Origin: JAMLGJ01 sp047972145
GTDB taxonomy: Bacteria > Actinomycetota > Acidimicrobiia > Acidimicrobiales > Microtrichaceae
Length of the DNA: 17,985 bases
NCBI GenBank assembly: GCA_047972145.1
Contig: JBKEAI010000161.1
Location: 1-17,985, forward strand
Reading direction: 5' to 3'
In this document: in pieces, positions 12,716-17,985 of the stretch
Layout: the number at the start of each line of letters is the position of its first letter
Position numbering within the stretch: the stretch's first letter is position 1
Program-made: the position numbers and the translations under genes
The notes under the pieces: model-generated
Told to the model about the DNA's origin: nothing
The model's database searches: none
What the model saw: the letters and a program-made list of their open reading frames with translations, nothing else

Positions 12716-13999
12716 GTGTCGAACCAGTCCGCATTCTTCAACGAGCCTATCGAGGCCGTCGACCCAGAGATTGCCGAGGTACTTGCGCAGGAGCTGAACC
12801 GTCAGCGCACCACGCTCGAGATGATCGCGAGCGAGAACTTCGTGCCGCGCGCGGTGCTTGAGGTGCAGGGATCGGTGCTCACCAACAAGTACGCCGAGGG
12901 CTACCCGGGCCGTCGCTACTACGGCGGCTGCGAGTACGTCGATATCGCCGAGGATCTCGCGCGTGACCGTGCGAAAGCGCTCTTCGGGGCCTCCTACGCC
13001 AATGTGCAGCCTCATTCGGGGGCCTCGGCGAATGCCGCCGTGCTGAGCGCGATCGCCGAGCCGGGCGACACGATTCTCGGTCTTGAGCTGGCCCACGGCG
13101 GTCATCTCACCCACGGCATGAAGTTGAACTTCTCGGGCAAGCTCTACAAGGTCGCGTCGTACGGCGTCGACCCCGATACCTTCCTGATCGATATGGATGT
13201 CGTGCGCCAGAAGGCGCTCGAGCACAAACCGAAGGTTATCATCGCCGGCTGGTCCGCCTACCCGCGCACGCTCGACTTCGCGGCATTCCGCGCGATCGCT
13301 GACGAGGTCGGAGCGACGCTGTGGGTCGACATGGCGCACTTCGCGGGCCTCGCCGCCGCGGGCCTGTACCCGAACCCCGTGCCGCACGCCCACGTCGTGT
13401 CGTCGACGGTGCACAAGACCATCGGCGGTCCGCGCTCGGGCTTTATCCTCACGAACGACCTTGAGCTCTACAAGAAGATCAACTCGAACGTGTTCCCCGG
13501 GCAGCAGGGCGGCCCGCTCATGCACGTGATCGCCGCGAAGGCTACCGCTTTCAAGCTCGCCGCGACCGACGAGTTCAAGGATCGACAAGTGCGCACTCTC
13601 TCGGGTGCGCGCCTGCTGGCTGATGCCCTCACGAGAGAGGACTCGAAAGCCGCGGGGGTCGACGTGCTCACGGGCGGCACAGACGTGCACCTCGTGCTGG
13701 CCGATCTACGTGACAGCGAGATGAACGGGCAGCAGGCGGAGGACGCACTGCACGGCGTCGGCATTACCGTCAACCGCAACGCGGTGCCGTTCGATCCTCG
13801 CCCGCCGATGGTGACGAGCGGCCTGCGTATCGGCACGCCAGCCCTCGCGACCCGCGGCTTCGGCGACGCCGAGTTCGTGGAGGTCGCTGACATCCTCGCG
13901 CTCACCCTGCAGGGCGGAGCTGACATCGAGGCGCTGCGCGCCCGCGTAGCGAGGCTCGCCGAAGCATTTCCGCTCTACCCGGGCCTCGAGCAATGGTAG
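12716..13999 (+). CDS. glyA: Serine hydroxymethyltransferase
   Basis: A 427-residue PLP enzyme that converts serine and THF to glycine and 5,10-methylene-THF, the main entry of C1 units into folate. Motifs in order: MIASENFVP (36-44), TNKYAEGYPGRRYYGG (56-71), NVQPHSGASAN (96-106), the aspartate-containing VDMAHFAGLAAAGLYPNP (204-221), the PLP lysine in STVHKTIGGPRSG (Lys234), and FPGQQGGPLMH. Length is normal. The GTG start has AGGAG at a 6-nt spacing, about 38 nt after the ZTP riboswitch. Its end overlaps folD by 7 nt, so glyA and folD are one riboswitch-controlled operon: FolD takes the methylene-THF made here on to 10-formyl-THF. Confidence 0.97.
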   Translation: MSNQSAFFNEPIEAVDPEIAEVLAQELNRQRTTLEMIASENFVPRAVLEVQGSVLTNKYAEGYPGRRYYGGCEYVDIAEDLARDRAKALFGASYANVQPHSGASANAAVLSAIAEPGDTILGLELAHGGHLTHGMKLNFSGKLYKVASYGVDPDTFLIDMDVVRQKALEHKPKVIIAGWSAYPRTLDFAAFRAIADEVGATLWVDMAHFAGLAAAGLYPNPVPHAHVVSSTVHKTIGGPRSGFILTNDLELYKKINSNVFPGQQGGPLMHVIAAKATAFKLAATDEFKDRQVRTLSGARLLADALTREDSKAAGVDVLTGGTDVHLVLADLRDSEMNGQQAEDALHGVGITVNRNAVPFDPRPPMVTSGLRIGTPALATRGFGDAEFVEVADILALTLQGGADIEALRARVARLAEAFPLYPGLEQW

Positions 14000-14877
14000 C
14001 CCGCAAGCTCGACGGCACCGCCGCGGCAGCTGAGATCAAGGCGGAGCTCGTCGAGCGCGTCGCCACGCTCGCGGCTCGCGGCATCGTGCCCGGTCTCGCA
14101 ACCGTGCTCGTCGGCAGCGACGCGGGATCGCAGTGGTACGTCGCGGGCAAGCACCGTGACTGCGCCGAGGTCGGCATCGCGTCGATCAAGCGGGAGCTGC
14201 CTGAGACGGTAACGCAGGAGGAACTCGAGACGGTGCTCGACGAACTCAATTCTGACCCTGCCTGCACAGGCTACATCGTGCAGCTGCCCCTGCCGAAGCA
14301 CATCGACACCGATCGCATCCTCGAACACATCGACCCCGCGAAGGACGCCGATGGGCTGCACCCGACGAACCTCGGGCGCCTCGTGCTGAACGCGAACACC
14401 GAGATCACCTCACCTCTGCCGTGCACTCCGCGAGGCGTCATCGAGCTGGTCGAACGTAACGGGCTGTCATGGGCGGGCAAGCACGTCGTGGTCGTCGGCC
14501 GCGGTGTGACCGTCGGTCGTCCGATCGGTCCGCTGCTCACGCGCCGCGAATGCAACGCGACTGTGACTCTCACGCACACCGGAACGGTCGATCTCGGGGC
14601 CGAACTGCGCCGCGCCGACGTAATCGTGGCTGCTGCCGGGGTCGAGGGTATCGTGCGTGCCGAAGACGTGAAGCCGGGAGCGATCGTGCTCGACGTGGGT
14701 GTCTCGCGCAAAGTCGATCCCGAGACCGGCAAGAGCCGCGTGGTCGGCGACGTCGATCCAGGTACAGCCGAGGTCGCGGGATGGGTCTCGCCGAACCCCG
14801 GCGGGGTCGGCCCGATGACTCGTGCGCTGCTTCTCAAGAACGTGGTCGAGGTCGCCGAGCGGGCTGCGAACGCGTAA
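13993..14877 (+). CDS. folD: Bifunctional methylenetetrahydrofolate dehydrogenase / methenyltetrahydrofolate cyclohydrolase
   Basis: A 294-residue cytosolic enzyme that oxidises 5,10-methylene-THF with NADP and hydrolyses the methenyl form to 10-formyl-THF. Features are GLATVLVGSDAGSQWYVAGK with the catalytic lysine (Lys53), GYIVQLPLPKHID (about 93-105), the DADGLHPTNLG loop, PCTPRGV, the Rossmann segment HVVVVGRGVTVGRPIGPLL (the usual GRSxxVGxP with Gly for Ser) and the C-terminal NPGGVGPMTRALLLKN. The start overlaps the glyA end by 7 nt, which supports translational coupling and shared control by the upstream ZTP riboswitch. It makes the 10-formyl-THF used in purine synthesis, the pool that PurU drains. 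Confidence 0.96.
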   Translation: MVARKLDGTAAAAEIKAELVERVATLAARGIVPGLATVLVGSDAGSQWYVAGKHRDCAEVGIASIKRELPETVTQEELETVLDELNSDPACTGYIVQLPLPKHIDTDRILEHIDPAKDADGLHPTNLGRLVLNANTEITSPLPCTPRGVIELVERNGLSWAGKHVVVVGRGVTVGRPIGPLLTRRECNATVTLTHTGTVDLGAELRRADVIVAAAGVEGIVRAEDVKPGAIVLDVGVSRKVDPETGKSRVVGDVDPGTAEVAGWVSPNPGGVGPMTRALLLKNVVEVAERAANA

Positions 14878-14948
14878 CGTCGCAGATCCTGGCCAGCCCC
14901 ATCTGCTCGACACCGTGTGAGTCAGGCAAACCCCTCGTGGTGAGGCGG

Positions 14949-14965
14949 CTGTGCTTTCTGCACAG
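14949..14965 (+). terminator. Small hairpin downstream of folD
   Basis: CTGTGC-TTTCT-GCACAG forms a perfect 6-bp stem 72 nt after the folD stop. No T-run follows, so it is only a weak terminator candidate. The remainder of the 200-bp gap to dedA shows nothing I can name apart from the -10 hexamer at its end. Confidence 0.3.
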
Positions 14966-15066
14966 TGGGTGCGGCACAGGGTTCGGGTGCAGGTTCTCGG
15001 CAACGGAGTGAGGCTCGTGGCCTGGGTACTCTTCGCGCCCCTCGTAGGCGTCGGAGGAGGCAGAGC

Positions 15067-15072
15067 TAGACT
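15067..15072 (+). promoter_or_regulatory. Putative -10 box for leaderless dedA-type mRNA
   Basis: TAGACT is followed by 6 nt and a GTG at 15079. The nearest purine-rich ribosome-like sequence (GGAGGAGG, 15053-15060) is 18 nt from the GTG and upstream of the hexamer, so it would not be in the RNA. This makes a leaderless start more likely than TTG at 15076. Confidence 0.5.
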
Positions 15073-15078
15073 GCTTTG

Positions 15079-15768
15079 GTGCCTGCATTCCCCGTGACAC
15101 TCGCCGCCGCCGTCCGTTCCCAGGCGGAGACGCCCGCCGAGTACGACGGGTTTATCGGATGGGTGCTCAGTCTCATGGAGATCCTGGGAGAGCTCGGAGT
15201 CGGCCTCGCGGTGCTGCTCGAGACCTTCATCCCCCCGATTCCGAGTGAGGCCATTCTGCCAGGGGCGGGTTTTCTCGCCTACGAAGGCCGCATGAACTTT
15301 TGGTTCGCCTGGGTCGCGGCGACGCTCGGCGCACTCGTCGGGGCTTGGATTTGGTACTTCATCGGTGTGGCGTTCGGCCGCGACCGCACCCGCAAAGTCG
15401 TCGGTGCGATACCGCTGATGGAGGTGGAGGACTTCGACCGGGCGGAGGCCTTCTTCCAGCGCTGGGGAGGCGTCGCCGTGCTGTTCGGACGATGCGTGCC
15501 CCTCGTGCGCTCGTTTATTTCCATTCCCGCCGGTATCGAGCGCATGTCGCTGCTGAAGTTCACTGGTTACACCGCCCTCGGATCGGGAGTGTGGAACGGA
15601 ATCTGGGTAGGCCTCGGCTTCGTCTTCGGACCCGCGATCAAGCCCGTGCTGGAGCAGTGGAGCGGGGTTATCAGTGACATCGTGCTCATCGTGATCGCCC
15701 TGCTGATCGTGTGGTTCATCATCTCGCGCCTGGTCCGCAACGCCCGCCGACGTCGCTCGGTGGGGTGA
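15079..15768 (+). CDS. DedA-family membrane protein
   Basis: A 229-residue protein of the DedA (SNARE-associated/VTT) superfamily, members of which act in undecaprenyl-phosphate or phospholipid flipping and membrane-potential homeostasis. Signatures are LLETFIPPIPSEAILPGAGFLAY (about 46-68), a hydrophobic segment FAWVAATLGALVGAWIWYFIG, then FGRCVPLVRSFISIPAGIERM, with the conserved acidic residue, the arginines and the prolines expected for the re-entrant helices. A last membrane helix (IVLIVIALLIVWFIISRLV) and a basic tail end it. The GTG at 15079 fits a leaderless promoter; TTG at 15076 would add one residue. The gene stands alone, convergent with the metallopeptidase gene. The exact lipid substrate cannot be told. 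Confidence 0.92.
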   Translation: MPAFPVTLAAAVRSQAETPAEYDGFIGWVLSLMEILGELGVGLAVLLETFIPPIPSEAILPGAGFLAYEGRMNFWFAWVAATLGALVGAWIWYFIGVAFGRDRTRKVVGAIPLMEVEDFDRAEAFFQRWGGVAVLFGRCVPLVRSFISIPAGIERMSLLKFTGYTALGSGVWNGIWVGLGFVFGPAIKPVLEQWSGVISDIVLIVIALLIVWFIISRLVRNARRRRSVG

Positions 15769-15896
15769 ACCTGCGGGCCTCGAGTGTCGGCGCTGTGAGG
15801 CCGCTGGAATCGCCGATCCGTATTCAGCCGCTCGAGTTCACTGTGGAGGCGGTTGCGAAGCGGAGAGGGCGGGGTTTAAGGCTCGGCGTTCAAAAT

Positions 15897-16775
15897 CTAG
15901 AGTGACCCTGCCGGTACCGAGAAGGTATCGCAGGCGCTTGCGCCTGCGCTATAACCCGTCTGGACCCACCGCTGACGCTGCTCCGACGAGCCGTGGGAGA
16001 AGCTGTCGGGATTCACCCGCTGACCTGCACGCTGCTGGATATTGTCGTCGCCAACGGCCGCTGCCGCGTTCATCGCATCGGCGATCTCCGCCTCGGTCAC
16101 GGGCTTCATGAACGTGACTCCCTGCGAGTCCTTGACAGTCGAAGCGTCGCGCACCCACGCGCCGGCGTAGCAGTCCGCCTGAAGCTCAAGCCGTACCGAT
16201 CCCGAGGATGCACCGGTGTCCTTTCCGACCTGGCTGAGCTGACCGGTGATGTTCGAGACGTGGTGTCCCCACTCATGGGCGAGCACGTACATCTGGGCGA
16301 GCGGGCCGGCCGAGGCGCCGAAGCTGCTGCGCAGCGTGGAGAAGAACGCAGTGTCGACGTAGATCGACTCATCGGCGGGGCAATAGAAGGGGCCGACCGC
16401 GGCCGAGGCGGTGCCACAGCCCGACTCGGTGTAGTCGTCGTAGATGATAACGCCGGGCTGGCGATAGCCGCTGTCGAATTGACCGGCCCAGAACACGTCG
16501 AGCGAGTCGGTTGCCGCAGCCATGCGGCACTCGTCGCTCTCGTTCGCGGCGGCTCCTGTTGCGCACTCGTCAAGCTCGACGGTCTGCAGGGATCCGCCGT
16601 CGCTGCCGCCCGAGAACGCACCGGTGAGCGGGGTGAGATCTACTCCGAGCAGCTGGGAGGCGAAGAACAGCACGAGCACACCGATCAGGCTTCCGCCGCC
16701 GATCATCGCGGTGCGCCCGCCCCGTCGCCGCTGCACCTTGCTGGTGTCGATACGGGCGTTGTCGTTGAACGTCAT
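15897..16775 (-). CDS. Neutral zinc metallopeptidase, YpfJ-like
   Basis: A 292-residue membrane-anchored protein of the putative neutral zinc metallopeptidase family (E. coli YpfJ type). It has a cytoplasmic basic N-terminus (QRRRGGR), a signal-anchor helix (about 24-45, MIGGGSLIGVLVLFFASQLLG) and then an exported domain. That domain carries SGCGTASAAVGPFYCPAD (118-135), the zinc motif VLAHEWGHHV (His167, Glu168, His171) and RLELQADCYAGAW (195-207), whose Glu is the likely third ligand. The C-terminal PDSFSHGSSEQRQRWVQTGY is also conserved. The ATG at 16775 has GAGGAG 5 nt upstream. The physiological substrate is unknown. A perfect 9-bp hairpin (15929-15948) lies inside its last codons. Confidence 0.92.
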   Translation of the reverse strand: MTFNDNARIDTSKVQRRRGGRTAMIGGGSLIGVLVLFFASQLLGVDLTPLTGAFSGGSDGGSLQTVELDECATGAAANESDECRMAAATDSLDVFWAGQFDSGYRQPGVIIYDDYTESGCGTASAAVGPFYCPADESIYVDTAFFSTLRSSFGASAGPLAQMYVLAHEWGHHVSNITGQLSQVGKDTGASSGSVRLELQADCYAGAWVRDASTVKDSQGVTFMKPVTEAEIADAMNAAAAVGDDNIQQRAGQRVNPDSFSHGSSEQRQRWVQTGYSAGASACDTFSVPAGSL

Positions 16776-17080
16776 CGTCGCTCCTCGGCGGTGGGGCGGT
16801 TGGGAGTGCTTGTTTCTTGCTGCACTGTGTCGCTGCATCGCGGCGGCGGATTGGAAGGTGGAGGGTTTTGCTGGAGGTACGAATAACCGAGCCGCAGAAC
16901 GCCTCTCGGCGGAAGGCCGCTCGAAGCGGCTAAAAATGGAGCCCGGGGTTACTGCGGCCCGGCTGAACCAGTGTACTCCCTTGAGGTCGCCGTCGCGCTG
17001 CGCGCGTCGATTCGGGCAGATCTGCCCGCCCTCCGGGCCTTTTCATGTGAGCTATGAGCGCACTGTGCGCGCCAGTGCGC
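16776..17080. other. Gene-poor stretch upstream of the metallopeptidase, with palindromes
   Basis: No convincing gene is seen. The stretch should hold the promoter of the leftward metallopeptidase, but no clear -35/-10 pair stands out. It contains the stem GCCGCT-CGA-AGCGGC (16916-16930), the perfect 16-mer palindrome CGGGCAGATCTGCCCG (17013-17028), directly followed by GCCCTCCGGGC and a short T-run (a weak rightward terminator candidate), and most of the large hairpin listed separately. Confidence 0.5.
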
Positions 17081-17084
17081 TCAT
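17054..17084. terminator. Strong hairpin spanning the end of the unrecognised leftward gene
   Basis: ATGAGCGCACTG and CAGTGCGCTCAT are perfect 12-bp arms around a 7-nt loop. The stop codon of the leftward gene lies inside the right arm. The position suggests a transcription terminator or a 3'-end stabiliser for that gene. No T-run follows in the leftward direction. Confidence 0.65.
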
Positions 17085-17710
17085 GCGAGAGTGCCGTCGC
17101 GCCATCTGCGCGCTCCAGTGTGAAGATCGTTTGCGAACGAGGAGTATCGCAGTGCGCGGGTGGTGAGCTCCGCCGCGTGCCGGTCGTCGACCGCGTCCCG
17201 TTCATCGGCGATCGTGGCGGCGCCGAGGGATATCACTCGACAGTAGCTCGAGGCGCGCTCGAGAGCCACCGCGAGATCGCCGGTGAAGACCCCGCGCAGG
17301 ATCGTGTCGCAGAGCATGGCGATCGAGTCTGGGGCGATTGGCTCGGCGACACCGGCGACGACCGGGTCTATCGTCTGCGCTGCGGTGAGCCCCGCGCGAA
17401 AGAGCTCCGCGGTGCCGGGCGGATCAGACTCGACGATGCGGCGCAGCAGATAGATACGCCAGAGCTGACCTGCGAGCGAGTGGGAGCCCGCGTCTGACCA
17501 GAGTTCGGCGATGTCATCGATACCGTTTCCTGCGGCGAGAGCGACCACCCGTTCGACCACCTCCTGATCGGCGACGCTGCGGACGCGGTTGAGCAGCGCC
17601 CAGGAAGTCTCCTGAGCGAGCCTGTGTGAGGCGCCGGCGTCGTCGCTGCCGATGATCCAGTCAAAACTGGAGGTTGGCTGAGTCACAGGACGGCGATACT
17701 CGGCGGTCAA
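17081..17710 (-). CDS. Unrecognised conserved-looking soluble protein, about 200 residues
   Basis: A 209-residue, mostly helical protein without membrane segments, signal peptide or known motif. Segments include SSFDWIIGSDDAGASHRLAQETSWALLNRVRSVADQEV, GQLWRIYLLRRIVESDP, IDPVVAGV and DTILRGVFTGDLAVALERASSYCRV. It resembles, from memory only, a family of approximately 200-residue actinobacterial proteins of unknown role found in Microbacteriaceae, sometimes given misleading product names; I would not assign a function. The TTG at 17710 is chosen because GGGGGAG lies 6 nt upstream. A GTG at 17686, giving a start at TQPTSSFDW, is the main alternative and lacks a good ribosome site. It is divergent from the tRNA gene. 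Confidence 0.75.
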   Translation of the reverse strand: MTAEYRRPVTQPTSSFDWIIGSDDAGASHRLAQETSWALLNRVRSVADQEVVERVVALAAGNGIDDIAELWSDAGSHSLAGQLWRIYLLRRIVESDPPGTAELFRAGLTAAQTIDPVVAGVAEPIAPDSIAMLCDTILRGVFTGDLAVALERASSYCRVISLGAATIADERDAVDDRHAAELTTRALRYSSFANDLHTGARRWRDGTLA

Positions 17711-17960
17711 CGGCGGCTCCCCCCTGCGGTGTGAATCGTCTGGGTCTTCGACTTTGAGATTCTGGGTCGATTCTGTCTTGTTTTCGCGCGTTCTCGTGCG
17801 CCTGCTGCAGTGCTTGCTCCGGTGTCGGGGCGCGTCGACCCCACGAACCGGCGGCTCTCGCGCGGATGATCCTACCCGTGCGAACCGCTTTGCGATTCTA
17901 TGCGGACCGTTGGCTCTGCGCGTGGAGAGAATACCGAGTTTGACCCTGTAGATTAGTTGT
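17711..17960. other. Divergent intergenic stretch between the leftward gene and the tRNA
   Basis: No gene is seen in these 250 bp. TCTGGGTC occurs twice at a 22-bp distance (17739-17746 and 17761-17768), within the likely promoter area of the leftward gene. Near the tRNA, TAGATT (17949-17954) lies 6 nt before the first tRNA base and could be a -10 box, but no matching -35 is seen. Confidence 0.4.
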
Positions 17961-17985
17961 GGGCCTGTAGCTCAGCTGGCAGAGC
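17961..17985 (+). tRNA. tRNA gene, 5' part only (isotype not determinable)
   Basis: The last 25 bases begin GGGCCTG, the 5' half of an acceptor stem, followed by TAGCTCAGCTGGCAGAGC, a standard D-arm with the internal A-box pattern. GCTC and GAGC pair as the D-stem. The anticodon lies beyond the window, so the amino acid cannot be given. Confidence 0.85.

Noticed and set aside
12674..13690. 338-codon minus-strand open frame opposite glyA
   Set aside because: It is antisense to a fully conserved glyA and has no family likeness.
15993..16886. 297-codon plus-strand frame opposite the zinc metallopeptidase
   Set aside because: It is antisense to a gene with complete HEWGHH and other conserved motifs.
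17940..17945. TTGACC as a -35 box for the tRNA
   Set aside because: The TAGATT that could be its -10 is only 3 nt away, and a normally spaced -10 would fall inside the tRNA.
1..17985. CRISPR array, prophage genes or a replication origin
   Set aside because: No regularly spaced repeats, no phage structural or integrase genes, and no DnaA-box cluster were seen.

Overview
The window looks like the chromosome of a high-GC Gram-positive bacterium, most likely a Microbacteriaceae-type actinobacterium (Leucobacter-like is a guess). The signs are high GC, frequent GTG/TTG starts, an acyl-CoA carboxylase beta chain beside a stand-alone biotin ligase, and several apparently leaderless promoters. All calls come from reading the sequence and from remembered family features; no database search was run.

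Layout. 1-2859: biotin-dependent carboxylation. A partial small gene and accD run leftward and birA runs rightward, with a long inverted repeat between them. 2968-8474: an accessory catabolic-looking locus. A PuuP-like APC permease and a YtcJ-type amidohydrolase form a leftward pair; a TetR regulator and a second YtcJ-type amidohydrolase form a rightward overlapping pair. An AT-rich palindromic control region separates the two. 8586-10354: an insertion-sequence scar. An IS3-family element with an intact DD(35)E OrfB, an OrfA with an early amber codon and a correctly phased CCCAAAA slippery site lies between a truncated IS481-type remnant and a truncated IS630-type remnant. 10351-14877: folate one-carbon metabolism. 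purU runs leftward; an unrecognised five-helix membrane protein, then a ZTP (pfl) riboswitch and glyA-folD run rightward. 15079-17710: a DedA membrane protein, a YpfJ-type neutral zinc metallopeptidase and an unrecognised approximately 200-residue protein. The window ends inside a tRNA gene.

How the genes work together. BirA would biotinylate the carboxylase partner of AccD. PurU hydrolyses 10-formyl-THF, while GlyA and FolD charge and interconvert folate C1 units. The ZTP riboswitch would raise glyA-folD expression when 10-formyl-THF runs short. The amidohydrolase/permease/TetR locus looks like a self-contained, inducible uptake-and-hydrolysis module for an unidentified, possibly amine-containing, compound. 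Five genes (accD, birA, purU, the 416-residue membrane protein and dedA) have a TANNNT hexamer 6-7 nt before the start codon, which fits leaderless mRNAs. Most of the others have clear Shine-Dalgarno sequences.
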